Source: Rhodoferax ferrireducens (GTDB lineage Bacteria > Pseudomonadota > Gammaproteobacteria > Burkholderiales > Burkholderiaceae_C). From it: a stretch of DNA of 64,000 nucleotides. Shown piece after piece: positions 29,118-38,990 of the stretch. Position 1 is the first letter of the stretch; each line of letters starts with the position of its first letter. The stretch spans positions 1 to 64,000 of the forward strand of contig MTEI01000001.1 in the NCBI GenBank assembly GCA_002083775.1, written 5' to 3'. Made by a program: the position numbers and the translations under genes. The notes under the pieces were generated by a model. The model did no database searches, was not told the origin of the DNA, and was given only the letters and a program-made list of their open reading frames with translations.

Positions 29118-30860
29118 ATGAAAGCCTCCCAATTCTTTATTTCCACCCTCAAAGAGGCCCCCGCCGATGCCGAAGTGGTCAGCCACAAGCTGATGATGCG
29201 CGCCGGCATGATCAAAAAGCTCGGTGCCGGCATCTACACGCTGATGCCCATGGGCCTGCGGGTGGTGCAAAAAGTGGAAGCCATCGTGCGCGAGGAAATG
29301 AACCGCGCCGGGGCCGTGGAGTTGTCCATGCCGGTCGTGCAACCCGCTGAGCTGTGGCAGGAAACCGGTCGTTTCGAGAAGATGGGCCCCGAGTTGCTGC
29401 GTATTGCTGACCGCCACGGCAACAACTTTGTGGTGCAACCGACCAGTGAAGAGGTGGTGACCGACATCGCCCGCCAGGAAATCCGCAGCTACAAACAGTT
29501 GCCGAAGAACTTTTACCAGATCCAGACCAAGTTCCGCGACGAGCGCCGCCCGCGTTTTGGCTTGATGCGCGGGCGTGAGTTCATCATGAAAGATGCCTAC
29601 AGCTTTGACCGCGACCAGGCCAGCGCCAAAGCCAGCTACCAGGTTATGGCCAAGGCTTACCGGCGTATTTTTGACCGCTTTGGCCTGACTTACCGTGCGG
29701 TGGCCGCTGACAGCGGGGCCATTGGCGGTGATTTGAGCGAAGAATTCCAAGTGATTGCCGCCACCGGCGAAGATGCCATCGTTTACTGCCCGGGCAGCGA
29801 TTACGCCGCCAACATGGAAAAGGCCGAGGCACTGGCACCTGCCGGCCCGCGCGCTTCTTCCAGCCAGCCCATGACGAAAACCCCGACACCGGGCAAAAGC
29901 ACCTGTGCCGATGTGGCCGAACTGTTGGGCGTGCCGCTGCAAATCACCGTCAAATCGCTGGTGCTGGCCACCGACACCCTCAGCGACAAGGGTGAAGTGC
30001 TCAAAACCCAGGTCTGGCTGCTGCTGCTGCGCGGCGACCACGACATGAACGAGGTCAAGGTCGGCAAATTGCCGGGCCTGAGCGCCTTCCGCTTCGCCAC
30101 GGTGCCTGAGATTGAAGACCACTTTGGCTGCAAGCCGGGCTACCTCGGGCCTTTGAGCCTGCAAAAACCCGTCAAACTGGTGGTCGACCGCGAAGTGGCG
30201 GTCATGAGCGACTGGATTTGTGGTGCCAATGCGCCAGACTTTCACATCACTGGCGTGAACTGGGGCCGCGATTTGCCCGAGCCCGACATGGTGGCTGACC
30301 TGCGCAACGTGGTCGCCGGTGACGCGTCACCTGACGGACAAGGCGAATTGGTCATTGAGCGCGGCATTGAGGTCGGCCATGTGTTTTATCTCGGCACCAA
30401 ATACAGCCAGGCCATGAAAGCCACTTTTCTGGACCAGAACGGCAAGCCGCAGTTCATGGAAATGGGCTGTTACGGCATCGGCATCACGCGCCTGCCCGCT
30501 GCCGCCATCGAGCAAAACCATGACGAGCGCGGCATCATCTGGCCCGACGCGCTGGCGCCGTTCACGGTGGTGATCTGCCCGATCAACGCCGAGCGTTCAC
30601 CCGAAGTCAAGGCGGCGTCCGAGTCGCTGTATGCCGAGTTGCTGGCCGCTGGTGTCGATGTGATGCTGGACGACCGCGGTGAGCGCCCAGGCGCCATGTT
30701 TGCCGACTGGGAGTTGATTGGTGTGCCGCACCGCGTCAACATTGGCGACCGCGCCCTGAAAGAGGGCCATGTGGAATACCAGCACCGGCGTGATGCTGCG
30801 GCCACGGCCGTGCCGCTGGCTGACATCGGGGCACTGCTGCTGGCCAAGCTTGCCGCCTAA
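29118..30860 (+). CDS. proS: proline--tRNA ligase (bacterial type, with editing domain)
   Basis: A class II synthetase of 580 residues. The start [20 protein letters not shown] is the family N-terminus, although the frame is open further upstream. Motif 2 lies in [19 protein letters not shown]; the INS editing domain lies between motifs 2 and 3 (about residues 235-390), and motif 3 is in the GCYGIGITR region. The domain layout is that of the long prokaryotic ProS form, which can clear mischarged Ala-tRNA-Pro. Confidence 0.96.
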   Translation: MKASQFFISTLKEAPADAEVVSHKLMMRAGMIKKLGAGIYTLMPMGLRVVQKVEAIVREEMNRAGAVELSMPVVQPAELWQETGRFEKMGPELLRIADRHGNNFVVQPTSEEVVTDIARQEIRSYKQLPKNFYQIQTKFRDERRPRFGLMRGREFIMKDAYSFDRDQASAKASYQVMAKAYRRIFDRFGLTYRAVAADSGAIGGDLSEEFQVIAATGEDAIVYCPGSDYAANMEKAEALAPAGPRASSSQPMTKTPTPGKSTCADVAELLGVPLQITVKSLVLATDTLSDKGEVLKTQVWLLLLRGDHDMNEVKVGKLPGLSAFRFATVPEIEDHFGCKPGYLGPLSLQKPVKLVVDREVAVMSDWICGANAPDFHITGVNWGRDLPEPDMVADLRNVVAGDASPDGQGELVIERGIEVGHVFYLGTKYSQAMKATFLDQNGKPQFMEMGCYGIGITRLPAAAIEQNHDERGIIWPDALAPFTVVICPINAERSPEVKAASESLYAELLAAGVDVMLDDRGERPGAMFADWELIGVPHRVNIGDRALKEGHVEYQHRRDAAATAVPLADIGALLLAKLAA

Positions 30861-30914
30861 TCGGATGGTGACTGGTCTTGCGTGCCAGGGGTGGACCTTG
30901 GTAGAGTTCGCAGC

Positions 30915-31565
30915 ATGAAGACTGATCACTTGAAGATGCCCGGCAGGCGCCAAGTGTTCAAGACCCTTATGGGCGTCTTGCCCTCGTCAGCCGGACTTGG
31001 CGTGCTCTTGTTCCAGGAGCACGCGTGGGCCGGTCGCCAAGCCGAAGAACCGCTGATCGACTCGGTGCGCACGGCGCTGAGCTCGGCCATTGCCAACCAT
31101 GCGCCGCCAATCCCTGAATTTTCTGATACCGAGGCACGGCTGACCTATTTGCGCTGGTTGGGCGCCACAAGCGAGCGGTTGAAGAAAAAAAAGGCTGACT
31201 TCGACACCCGCAAGGAGTTTTTGCAAAGCGTCTGGTACGAAAGCAGGCGTGCCGGGCTGGATGTGTCGCTGGTGCTGGGGTTGATCCAGGTCGAGAGCAA
31301 TTTCCGCAAATATGCCGTGAGCAGCGCCGGAGCCCGCGGTTACATGCAGGTGATGCCGTTCTGGACCCGGGTGATTGGTGATGGTGATGCAGGCAAACTG
31401 TTTCACATGCAGACCAATTTGCGCTTTGGCTGCGTCATCTTGCGCCACTATCTGGAGCGTGAAAACGGTAACCTGTTTTTGGCGCTGGGCCGCTACAACG
31501 GCTCACGCGGGCAGGCGCCGTACCCGAACGCCGTCCTGGGAGCCCGGCGCGTCTGGGAAGTTTGA
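30915..31565 (+). CDS. lytic transglycosylase (SLT domain)
   Basis: About 216 residues starting MKTDHLKMPGRR, with an N-terminal hydrophobic segment (VFKTLMGVLPSSAGLGVLLF) that may be a signal sequence or anchor. The C-terminal SLT fold contains the catalytic Glu in LIQVESNFRKYAVSSAGARGYMQVMP, typical of MltE/Slt-type enzymes that cleave the MurNAc-GlcNAc bond of peptidoglycan. It is monocistronic and converges on grxD. Confidence 0.88.
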   Translation: MKTDHLKMPGRRQVFKTLMGVLPSSAGLGVLLFQEHAWAGRQAEEPLIDSVRTALSSAIANHAPPIPEFSDTEARLTYLRWLGATSERLKKKKADFDTRKEFLQSVWYESRRAGLDVSLVLGLIQVESNFRKYAVSSAGARGYMQVMPFWTRVIGDGDAGKLFHMQTNLRFGCVILRHYLERENGNLFLALGRYNGSRGQAPYPNAVLGARRVWEV

Positions 31566-31578
31566 AGACGGTGTTGGC

Positions 31579-31902
31579 TCAGGCTTGGGTGCCGAGCATG
31601 CCCTGTAGTTCACCGCTCTCATACATCTCCATCATGATGTCGGACCCACCAATGAATTCACCCTTGACGTAGAGCTGCGGAATCGTCGGCCAGTTGCTGT
31701 AGCCCTTGATGCCTTCGCGTATCTCGGCATCTTCCAGCACATTGACGGTGGTGATGGCCTTGGGCTCCACACCGCAGGCCTTGAGGATTTGCACCGCGCG
31801 CCCGGAAAACCCGCATTGCGGAAAACTGGCGGTGCCTTTCATGAACAGCAGAATGTCGTTGGCCTTGACCAGATCGTCGATGCGTTGTTGGGTGTCGCTC
31901 AT
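31579..31902 (-). CDS. grxD: monothiol glutaredoxin Grx4
   Basis: A 107-residue monothiol glutaredoxin with the CGFS active site (FPQCGFSGRA, Cys30). Such proteins carry and deliver [2Fe-2S] clusters with glutathione. The true start is MSDTQQRIDDLVKAND. The C-terminal block NWPTIPQLYVKGEFIGGSDI contains the glutathione-binding TVP-like loop (TIP). Confidence 0.96.
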   Translation of the reverse strand: MSDTQQRIDDLVKANDILLFMKGTASFPQCGFSGRAVQILKACGVEPKAITTVNVLEDAEIREGIKGYSNWPTIPQLYVKGEFIGGSDIMMEMYESGELQGMLGTQA

Positions 31903-32019
31903 GGGGTGTCCTGAAAAGAGAGTGGGCGCGATTATTTCACTTTCAGCTGCGCTGCTTGCCCGGATAACCCTGATGCAAAAGGGGTTGCCATGGCTTGGCG
32001 TGGCCAGTGGCAAGAGGTG

Positions 32020-32238
32020 TCAGTAATGCGGCGGCAGCTCGTCGCGCAGGTGACGTGGCGCGGCTGTGCCCTCGGCGGGTACCTGCTGGCGCAACCAGCG
32101 CAACTCTTGCGTCAGCCGGTCGATCTGGTCTTGCTGGCGGATGATGATCTGGTCAAGGCGGTCCAACAGGTCCTCGTTGAAACTGGTCTTGATTTCCAGG
32201 TTGGTGAGGCGATCTTCCGTTGTGTTGGGCGTGGTCAT
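32020..32238 (-). CDS. slyX: SlyX family protein
   Basis: A 72-residue coiled-coil protein. TTEDRLTNLEIKTSFNEDLLDRLDQII and the C-terminal RDELPPHY motif are diagnostic of SlyX. Function is unknown. Its start overlaps the prmC stop by four bases. Confidence 0.88.
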   Translation of the reverse strand: MTTPNTTEDRLTNLEIKTSFNEDLLDRLDQIIIRQQDQIDRLTQELRWLRQQVPAEGTAAPRHLRDELPPHY

Positions 32239-33197
32239 GGGCTGGCGGATGGTGAAGGGGTGGAGAGGGTCAGGGCGGCTTTTTGGCCGCCGGTACAGCG
32301 CGTCTGGCCCGCCAGATCGAGGCGCGATTGCACGGAGATAAAGCCCTGCTGCGTCAACAGCTGTTGCACTGCTGCAGCCTGGTCGTAGCCATGCTCCAGC
32401 AGCAGCCAGCCACCAGGCAGCAGGTGCGCGGGTGCCTGGCAGATGATCTGGCGCAGGTCGTCCAGGCCGTCGGCGCCACTGGTCAGCGCTTGCGCTGGCT
32501 CAAAACGCAGGGCGGGCAAATGGGTATCGCCAGTGGCAATGTAGGGCGGGTTGGCGACGATGCAGTCAAACAGCGGTGCATCCGGGGGAAGGGCGGCCAG
32601 CCATGCGCCTTGGGCAAATTGCACCTGCAGACCCAGCCGTTGGGCGTTGGCTTGGGCCACGGTCAGGGCGGCAGAGCTCATGTCGCTGGCCCACACCTGC
32701 AGATCAGGCCGGTTGGCTTTGAGTGCCAGCGCAATGGCGCCGCTGCCGGTGCCCAGGTCCAGCACGCAGCACGGAGCTGATCCGCCACCCACCGATGGCG
32801 GGGCTGCGCTGGCTGGCAAGACGGCGCTTGTGGCCGCCTGATGGGGTGCTGGGCGTTGACAGTGCAGCACCTCCAGCGCCCAGTCGACCAGGGTTTCGGT
32901 GTCGGGGCGCGGTACCAGCACATCGGCGCTGACCTGCAGGTTCAAACCATAAAACGCTTTGCTGCCGGTCAGGTAGGCCAGCGGTTCGCCTTGGGTGCGG
33001 CGCTCAGCCAGCGCTTGCAGGCGGGGGAGGCTGGCCGCAGGCAGCAAGTCGGTGTCGTGCGCCAGCAGCCAACCGCGCTGGGTGGGGGCAACGTCCAGCA
33101 CATGCAGCAGCAGCAGTTGGGCATCCAGCCGGTCCAGGCCCTGGCTTTGCAGTGCCATCAGGGCTTGGCCGACGCTGGGGTGGTCTGGTAGCTGCAT
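32235..33197 (-). CDS. prmC: release factor glutamine methyltransferase
   Basis: PrmC (HemK) methylates the Gln of the GGQ motif in release factors 1 and 2. The catalytic NPPY is in CIVANPPYIATGD, and the SAM-binding loop is VLDLGTGSGAIALALKA. At 320 residues it is longer than E. coli PrmC (277): an Ala/Pro/Ser-rich insert of about 30 residues precedes the SAM loop (AATSAVLPASAAPPSVGGG). It is downstream of prfA on the same strand, its substrate gene, with a palindromic element between. Confidence 0.94.
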   Translation of the reverse strand: MQLPDHPSVGQALMALQSQGLDRLDAQLLLLHVLDVAPTQRGWLLAHDTDLLPAASLPRLQALAERRTQGEPLAYLTGSKAFYGLNLQVSADVLVPRPDTETLVDWALEVLHCQRPAPHQAATSAVLPASAAPPSVGGGSAPCCVLDLGTGSGAIALALKANRPDLQVWASDMSSAALTVAQANAQRLGLQVQFAQGAWLAALPPDAPLFDCIVANPPYIATGDTHLPALRFEPAQALTSGADGLDDLRQIICQAPAHLLPGGWLLLEHGYDQAAAVQQLLTQQGFISVQSRLDLAGQTRCTGGQKAALTLSTPSPSASP

Positions 33198-33213
33198 CTG
33201 ATTTACTATGTTA

Positions 33214-33252
33214 AAAATAGCTGCTAGCCCTTATTGAATAAGGGCTAGAGCA
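33214..33252 (+). repeat. dispersed palindromic element, copy 8, prfA-prmC gap
   Basis: AAAAATAGCTGCTAGCCCTTATTG..AATAAGGGCTAGAGCAT, the best-formed copy in the window: a 12-base stem GCTAGCCCTTAT / ATAAGGGCTAG around a short loop. It lies between prfA and prmC, both on the minus strand. Confidence 0.95.
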
Positions 33253-33271
33253 TGATTTGGCTTATAAAGTG

Positions 33272-34390
33272 TCAGGCGTTGAGTTCCAGCGCCGCCAACT
33301 GCTGCGCGGCCTCATGGGCTTGTAGGGCGTGCACCACGTCGTCCAGATCACCTTCCATGATGCTCAGCAGTTTGTACAGCGTCAGGTTGATGCGGTGGTC
33401 GGTCAGGCGGCCCTGCGGAAAGTTGTAGGTGCGGATGCGGTCGCTGCGGTCGCCGCTGCCGACCAGGCTTTTGCGCTCGGCAGATTCCTTTGCGGCGCGC
33501 TCAGAGCGGTCTTTTTCCTGAATACGCGCGGTCAGCACTTTGAGCGCTTGGGCCTTGTTGCTGTGCTGGCTGCGCCCGTCCTGGCATTCGGCGACGATGC
33601 CGGTGGGCAGGTGGGTGATACGCACCGCCGAGTCGGTCTTGTTGATGTGCTGACCACCGGCGCCGCTGGCGCGGTAGGTGTCGATGCGCAAATCTGACGG
33701 GTTGATTTTGATGGCTTCGGCCTCGTCCGGCTCGGCCATCACCGCCACGGTGGCGGCGCTGGTGTGGATGCGGCCCTGGGTTTCGGTGACCGGCACGCGC
33801 TGCACACGGTGGCCGCCGGACTCGAACTTGAGCGCGCCGTAAACTCCGCTACCGGAGGGGCCTCCACCAGCCGGACCCTCAATACGCAACACCAGTTCCT
33901 TGTAGCCGCCGAGTTCGCTGGCCGACTCACTCATCACCTCGTGTTTCCAGCCCTTGCGGTCGCAATAACGCAGGTACATGCGCGCCAGGTCGGCCGCAAA
34001 CAGGGCGGATTCGTCGCCGCCCGTGCCCGCGCGGATTTCCACAAACGCCGGGCGCGCGTCGTCGGGGTCTTTGGGCAGCAACATGCGTTGCAGTTCGGCC
34101 TCCAGCTGCCCGATCTCGGCGCTGGCCGCATCGATTTCTTCTTGGGCCATTTGCAGCATGTCGGCATCGTCAGAGGCGTCTTTGAGCATCTCCTGGGCGG
34201 CCGCCAGGTCAGCCTCACGCTGCTGGTAACGCGCCCAGCGGCCAGCCACGGCGGCGACCTCGGTGTGCTCACGCGAGAGCACCAAAAACTGCGCCATGTC
34301 GCTCATGATGTCCTGGCGCGAGAGCAAAAATTCAAGTTCACCCAACCGGTCGGCGTAGCGGGCAAGTTGTTGGCGGAGAAAGAGTTTCAT
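33272..34390 (-). CDS. prfA: peptide chain release factor 1
   Basis: RF1 reads UAA and UAG stop codons. The GGQ peptidyl-hydrolysis motif is in [19 protein letters not shown]. The true start is [20 protein letters not shown], although the frame is open upstream. At 372 residues it is slightly longer than E. coli RF1. The neighbourhood hemA-prfA-prmC is the standard bacterial arrangement. Confidence 0.96.
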   Translation of the reverse strand: MKLFLRQQLARYADRLGELEFLLSRQDIMSDMAQFLVLSREHTEVAAVAGRWARYQQREADLAAAQEMLKDASDDADMLQMAQEEIDAASAEIGQLEAELQRMLLPKDPDDARPAFVEIRAGTGGDESALFAADLARMYLRYCDRKGWKHEVMSESASELGGYKELVLRIEGPAGGGPSGSGVYGALKFESGGHRVQRVPVTETQGRIHTSAATVAVMAEPDEAEAIKINPSDLRIDTYRASGAGGQHINKTDSAVRITHLPTGIVAECQDGRSQHSNKAQALKVLTARIQEKDRSERAAKESAERKSLVGSGDRSDRIRTYNFPQGRLTDHRINLTLYKLLSIMEGDLDDVVHALQAHEAAQQLAALELNA

Positions 34391-34446
34391 AAGTGGCGAC
34401 TTAAAAAGCGGAGCCTGTAGGTAAGTTGTGCATCGGTGACTGGGGG

Positions 34447-34517
34447 TGTCATCCCGGACCCCGATCCGGCATCCATGTCTTCGGAGCCATGGATGGCGGG
34501 TCAAGCCCGCAATGACA
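34447..34517. repeat. imperfect palindromic repeat between hemA and prfA
   Basis: A 71-base inverted repeat: TGTCATCCCGGACCCCGATCC..GGCATCCATG pairs with CATGGATGGCGGGTCAAGCC..CGCAATGACA. The TGTCAT..ATGACA ends and CATCCATG/CATGGATG inner arms are intact. The sequence resembles interspersed palindromes of this TGTCATNCCGG type that I recall from other proteobacterial genomes. It differs from the short palindromic family in this window. Confidence 0.75.
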
Positions 34518-34596
34518 TCAACTGACAGCGATATGGATCAGTGGCTAGCGCGGAAATGGCCAGTTGCAGGCCATGAGGATGCAATGTGCAGCGCAG

Positions 34597-35856
34597 CTAA
34601 CGCTCTTTGCGCAGGAAGAAGTGTTGCACTGCGGCGCTGGCGCGGTCACGGGCGACCGAGTCGCCGGCGCGCAGTTCAGCCAGTGCGCCGTGCAGCATTT
34701 TCTGGGTTATGCCTTTGGACAGGGCTTCCAGCACAGTGTCGATGTTTTCACCCTTGAGTAGCAGCTTGCGGGCCCGCGCCATCTCGGCAAAGCGCCATTC
34801 GTCCGCCTGGGCATTGAGCGCCTGGATCAGCGGCACGGTGCTGCGCTGGTCCACCCAGTGCAAAAAGCTCTGCACACCGGCATCCACAATGGCCTCGGCC
34901 TGCGCCACGGCGGCTTGCCGGTTGGCCTGGGCGGTTTGCACCACGCCCGCCAGATCGTCCACCGTGTACAGGTACACGTCTTCCAGTTCTTTGACCTCGA
35001 TCTCGATGTCGCGCGGCACTGCCAGGTCGACCATGAACATCGGGCGGCGGCGACGCTTCTTCAACGCCCGCTCGACCGAGCCCAGGCCAATCAGCGGCAA
35101 GGTGCTGGCGGTGCAGCTCACCACCGCGTCAAATTCGTGCAGCCGGTCTGGCAGGTCGGCCAGGCACATCACCTCGGCGCCAAACTTGCTGGCCAGCTCT
35201 TCGCCGCGCGACAGCGTGCGGTTGGCAATGACCATGCTTTTGGGGTTTTTGGCGGCAAAGTGGGTGGCGCACAGGTCGATCATCTCGCCCGCGCCGACAA
35301 ACAGCACCTTGACTTCGTTCAAATTCTCAAACAGCTGTCCGGCCAGCCGCACCGCCGCAGCGGCCATGCTGATGGAATGTGCACCAATTTCGGTCGAGGT
35401 GCGCACCTCTTTGGCCACCGCAAATGAGCGCTGAAACAATTGGCTGAGGGTGGTGCCCAGCGAGCCCGCGGCTTCGGCAGCCCGCACGGCGTCTTTGATC
35501 TGGCCCAGAATTTGCGGCTCACCCAATACCATCGAATCCAGCCCGCTGGCCACCCGAAAGGCGTGGCGTGCGGCCAAACCGTCGGTCAGGGTGTAGGAAT
35601 GGGCGCGCAGTACGTCAGTAGAAACGCCGCCGCTGTGGGCCAGCCAGTCCAGCGTGTGCTGCAACTGGGGGTGTTCGCAGGCGCAATAAATTTCGGTGCG
35701 GTTGCAAGTGGAGATCAGCGCCGCCTCGGGTTGGCGGGCCAGCGCGCCGCGCAGGGCGTGCAATGTGGGTGCGACCTGGTCGATAGCGAACGCAAACCGA
35801 CCGCGCAGATCGAGCGGTGCGGTCGTGTGATTGATGCCTAAAGCCCAGACTGCCAT
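34597..35856 (-). CDS. hemA: glutamyl-tRNA reductase
   Basis: The first enzyme of C5-pathway tetrapyrrole synthesis, reducing glutamyl-tRNA to glutamate-1-semialdehyde. It has 419 residues. The catalytic Cys51 is in [10 protein letters not shown]; the NADPH domain carries [15 protein letters not shown]; the C-terminal dimerisation helix is present. Upstream of prfA and prmC it forms the classical hemA-prfA-prmC group. Confidence 0.96.
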   Translation of the reverse strand: MAVWALGINHTTAPLDLRGRFAFAIDQVAPTLHALRGALARQPEAALISTCNRTEIYCACEHPQLQHTLDWLAHSGGVSTDVLRAHSYTLTDGLAARHAFRVASGLDSMVLGEPQILGQIKDAVRAAEAAGSLGTTLSQLFQRSFAVAKEVRTSTEIGAHSISMAAAAVRLAGQLFENLNEVKVLFVGAGEMIDLCATHFAAKNPKSMVIANRTLSRGEELASKFGAEVMCLADLPDRLHEFDAVVSCTASTLPLIGLGSVERALKKRRRRPMFMVDLAVPRDIEIEVKELEDVYLYTVDDLAGVVQTAQANRQAAVAQAEAIVDAGVQSFLHWVDQRSTVPLIQALNAQADEWRFAEMARARKLLLKGENIDTVLEALSKGITQKMLHGALAELRAGDSVARDRASAAVQHFFLRKER

Positions 35857-35926
35857 CGTGGAATTATAAAATCAACGCCATGCGGTTTTGTCACATTCCA
35901 TTTTTCTTGTTCAGGGACTTTCCCTG

Positions 35927-36196
35927 ATGGGTTTTCTGGCAGGGTTTGATCATGTCATCAATTTTCTGGCGCCTGCCATCTGGCTGGCTTTGCTGCTGCC
36001 GGTGTTGGCCAGATTCTTGATAAGAAATAAGCCTCCAGCCCTTACGCTGAAAAGGCTGATAGCTCTGCATTTCATAGTAGGTAGTGGGGTGCTGGTGGCG
36101 GGCTTGGTGGTGTTTGGGCGCGACGGAAAAATGCTCACCTACCTCGCCCTGGTGCTGGTCTTGGCCAGCAACCAGTGGTTTTGGTCACGCCGGTGA
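35927..36196 (+). CDS. small integral membrane protein, unknown function
   Basis: About 89 residues with three predicted membrane helices (VINFLAPAIWLALLLPVLARFL; FIVGSGVLVAGLVVF; YLALVLVLASNQWF). The ATG after a possible CAGGGA site is chosen; a TTG 13 codons earlier is possible. The loop NKPPALTLKRLIALH between helices one and two comes from an in-frame palindromic element. Its last 12 bases overlap the convergent ugpQ. No function can be assigned. Confidence 0.65.
   Translation: MGFLAGFDHVINFLAPAIWLALLLPVLARFLIRNKPPALTLKRLIALHFIVGSGVLVAGLVVFGRDGKMLTYLALVLVLASNQWFWSRR
36030..36067 (-). repeat. dispersed palindromic element, copy 9, inside the small membrane protein gene
   Basis: AAGCCTCCAGCCCTTACGCT..GAAAAGGCTGATAGCTCTG. 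It is in reverse orientation and in the common reading frame (KPPALTLKRLIAL). It forms the cytoplasmic or periplasmic loop between the first two helices. Confidence 0.85.
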
Positions 36197-36961
36197 GAAC
36201 ACATCCACCCGGTCCGTGATGATGCCGTCGGTGCCCAAATCGATGAGCCGCTGCGCAGCCGCCTCGTCGTTGACGGTGTAGCTCAACGCCCGCAGCCCGG
36301 CGGTTTTGGCCTGCGCCACGGTCACCACATCCCACAAGCTGTGGTCACACACCACCGCCACGCAGCCCAGCCGCAGCGCGGTTTCCAGCCAGCCGTCCCA
36401 CAGGTTTTCCAGCAGCAGGCCGCGCGGCAGTTCGGGCTGTGCCTGCAGCGCACCCTCCAGCGCCGGCACTTCAAACGAGGTGAGCAGGGGCGGCACCACC
36501 GCACCATGCCACAGCCGCGCCGCGTGTTGGGCCACCACCTGGCCAGTGTGGTGCTCCGTGCCGGGGGTGGGTTTGATTTCGATGTTCAGGTCAAAACCGT
36601 TGTTCCGACAGTAGCGGGCAATGGCTTCAAAAGTGGGCAGCGGCTCGCCTGCAAAGGCGTTGGAGTGCCAACTACCTGCATCCAACAGCGACAAGGTGCC
36701 CCAGGGATGGTCGCCAGCCACAGCGCTCAGACCGGCGCCCAGCGCTTCTTCGGCATTGGTGGTGCGGGTCAAGGTGTCGTCATGCAGCAAAAACGGCACG
36801 CCATCGACACTCAGCTTCACGTCGCACTCAAACATCTGGTAGCCGTGGCTGGCACCCAGGCGAAAAGCCGCCAGGGTGTTTTCGGGGGCGAGCTTGCCCG
36901 CACCCCGGTGTGCCACCCAGCGCGGGTAAGGCCAGGGCTGGTCGAGCGGAGTGTTTTTCAT
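36185..36961 (-). CDS. ugpQ: glycerophosphodiester phosphodiesterase
   Basis: A 258-residue cytosolic GDPD that releases glycerol-3-phosphate from imported glycerophosphodiesters. Active-site features are [25 protein letters not shown] and [11 protein letters not shown]. It overlaps ugpC by four bases and is the last gene of the ugpBAECQ operon, in the same order as in E. coli. Confidence 0.93.
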   Translation of the reverse strand: MKNTPLDQPWPYPRWVAHRGAGKLAPENTLAAFRLGASHGYQMFECDVKLSVDGVPFLLHDDTLTRTTNAEEALGAGLSAVAGDHPWGTLSLLDAGSWHSNAFAGEPLPTFEAIARYCRNNGFDLNIEIKPTPGTEHHTGQVVAQHAARLWHGAVVPPLLTSFEVPALEGALQAQPELPRGLLLENLWDGWLETALRLGCVAVVCDHSLWDVVTVAQAKTAGLRALSYTVNDEAAAQRLIDLGTDGIITDRVDVFSPA

Positions 36962-37986
36962 GCGCCAATCTCCTTGCGTTTGCCGGTCGCGGCATCAAAG
37001 TGGTGAATCTTGCCCAGCCGGGGCGTGACAAACAGGGTCTGCCCCAAGCGGGGTGCGGCGGTGGCCTCTTCGGTGCGGACGATCACCAGTTCATCGGCAC
37101 TGCCATGCAACCAGCGGCCATAGGTCAGACGCTCGGCGCCCAGCATTTCCACCGCCTCGACGCGCAGGCCCCAACCGTCCGGGGTGATGTCCAGGTGCTC
37201 GGGCCGCACGCCGACGATGGTGCCCGTTGGTGCGTCTGGGGCGTCTTTCAGCAAATTCATCGGTGGCGAACCCATGAAACCCGCCACAAAGGTGCTGGCC
37301 GGTCGGTTGTACACCTCTTCGGGTGTGCCAAATTGCTCCATCACGCCGGCGTTCATCACCATCATGCGTTGCGCCAGCGTCATGGCTTCAACTTGGTCGT
37401 GGGTGACGAACAGGCTGGTGATGCCCAGTTCACGGTGCAATTTCTGGATTTCCAGCCGGGTCTGGGCGCGCAACTTGGCGTCGAGGTTGCTCAAAGGTTC
37501 GTCAAACAAAAACACCTGCGGCTGGCGCACGATGGCCCGGCCCATAGCCACGCGCTGGCGCTGCCCGCCCGAGAGTTCGCGCGGCTTACGGTTCAAAAAG
37601 GGGCCAATTTCGAGGATTTTGGCGGCCTTGTCCACGCGCGCCTTGATTTCATCCTTGGGCACTTTGGCAATCTTCAGGCCATAAGCCATGTTGTCGAACA
37701 CACTCATGTGCGGGTACAACGCGTAGTTCTGGAACACCATGGCGATGTCGCGCTCGGAGGGTTCCAGGTTGTTCACCACGCGGTTGCCAATCGAAATGTC
37801 ACCGCCGCTGATCTCTTCCAGGCCCGCCACCATGCGCAGCAAGGTGGATTTGCCGCAACCCGATGGCCCGACGATGACGACAAACTCGCCATCGGTAATC
37901 TCCGCGCTGACGCCGTGGATGACCTGATTGGCGGCTTTGCCCACGCCGTAGCGTTTGAGGACGTTTTTAAGTGTGATGGAAGCCAT
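36958..37986 (-). CDS. ugpC: sn-glycerol-3-phosphate ABC transporter ATP-binding protein
   Basis: A 342-residue ABC ATPase of the MalK type. Walker A is GPSGCGKST, signature LSGGQRQRV, Walker [13 protein letters not shown], and the C-terminal TOBE domain (about 240-342) is present. It energises the UgpAE channel. It is separated from ugpE by about 150 bases that hold a large inverted repeat. Confidence 0.95.
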   Translation of the reverse strand: MASITLKNVLKRYGVGKAANQVIHGVSAEITDGEFVVIVGPSGCGKSTLLRMVAGLEEISGGDISIGNRVVNNLEPSERDIAMVFQNYALYPHMSVFDNMAYGLKIAKVPKDEIKARVDKAAKILEIGPFLNRKPRELSGGQRQRVAMGRAIVRQPQVFLFDEPLSNLDAKLRAQTRLEIQKLHRELGITSLFVTHDQVEAMTLAQRMMVMNAGVMEQFGTPEEVYNRPASTFVAGFMGSPPMNLLKDAPDAPTGTIVGVRPEHLDITPDGWGLRVEAVEMLGAERLTYGRWLHGSADELVIVRTEEATAAPRLGQTLFVTPRLGKIHHFDAATGKRKEIGA

Positions 37987-38034
37987 GAAACTGAATCAAA
38001 CGTGAGCTGGCTGCTCATTGAAAAGAGTGTTGAG

Positions 38035-38111
38035 CCGGGAGCGGCCACAGGCTGGCGCGCGATTTCTGCGCATTTGGCAGTATGAGCGCGCCGGCCTGTG
38101 GCCGCTCCCGG
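38035..38111. repeat. long inverted repeat (26-bp arms) between ugpE and ugpC
   Basis: Arms of 26 bases (CCGGGAGCGGCCACAGGC.. and ..GCCTGTGGCCGCTCCCGG) differ at one position and enclose a 25-base spacer. In the ugp mRNA this would fold into a very stable hairpin between the permease and ATPase genes. This could stabilise or attenuate the transcript. There is no T tract. Confidence 0.88.
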
Positions 38112-38138
38112 CGGTGCTGGCGCAGATCAGGGTGGACT

Positions 38139-38990
38139 TCATTTTTCAGTATCCACCAGCCCTTTGACGAACCACTTCTGCATCAGCATCACCACCAGCG
38201 CGGGCGGCAGCATGGCCAGAATGGCGGTCGCCATGACGATGTTCCACTGCATTTCGGAGTCGCCGCCGGAAATCATGCGTTTGATGCCGATCACCACCGG
38301 GTACATGTCTTCGCTGGTGGTCACCAGCAGCGGCCACAGGTACTGGTTCCAGCCGTAAATGAACTGGATGACAAACAGCGCCGCAATCGACGTTTTGGAC
38401 AGCGGCACCAGCACATCCCAGAAGAATCGCATGGGCCCGGCGCCGTCCATACGCGCCGCCTCCACCAGTTCTTCGGGCACGGTCAGGAAGAACTGCCGGA
38501 ACAGGAAGGTGGCAGTGGCCGAGGCAATCAGCGGAATGGTCAAGCCCGCGTAGCTGTTGAGCATGCCCAAGTCTGACACCACCTTGTAAGTGGGCCCGAT
38601 GCGCACCTCTACTGGCAGCATCAGCGTGATGAAAATCGCCCAGAAGAAAAACATGCGAAACGGAAAGCGGAAATACACAATGGCAAACGCTGACAGCAGC
38701 GAGATGGCGATCTTGCCAATGGAGATGATCAGCGCCGAAATCAGGCTCACCGTCATCATTCGCGCCACCGGTGCTTTGGAGCCCGAACCACCGCCGGTGC
38801 CTTGCAGCGCTGCGGTGTAGTTGTCGATCAGATGCCCGCCGGGCAGCAGCGGCATGGGGGTTTGAACAATCGCCTGAGAGGTCTGGGTGGACGCCACAAA
38901 CGTCAAATACAGCGGAAACGCCACCACCAGCACGCCCAGCACCAGCACGGCGTGTGACAGAAAGGTCAAAAACGGGCGGCGCTCAACCAT
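38139..38990 (-). CDS. ugpE: sn-glycerol-3-phosphate ABC transporter permease UgpE
   Basis: A 283-residue inner-membrane permease with six predicted helices. The EAA loop that docks the ATPase is [25 protein letters not shown]. Its ATG shares one base with the ugpA stop (TGATG), indicating tight coupling. Confidence 0.94.
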   Translation of the reverse strand: MVERRPFLTFLSHAVLVLGVLVVAFPLYLTFVASTQTSQAIVQTPMPLLPGGHLIDNYTAALQGTGGGSGSKAPVARMMTVSLISALIISIGKIAISLLSAFAIVYFRFPFRMFFFWAIFITLMLPVEVRIGPTYKVVSDLGMLNSYAGLTIPLIASATATFLFRQFFLTVPEELVEAARMDGAGPMRFFWDVLVPLSKTSIAALFVIQFIYGWNQYLWPLLVTTSEDMYPVVIGIKRMISGGDSEMQWNIVMATAILAMLPPALVVMLMQKWFVKGLVDTEK

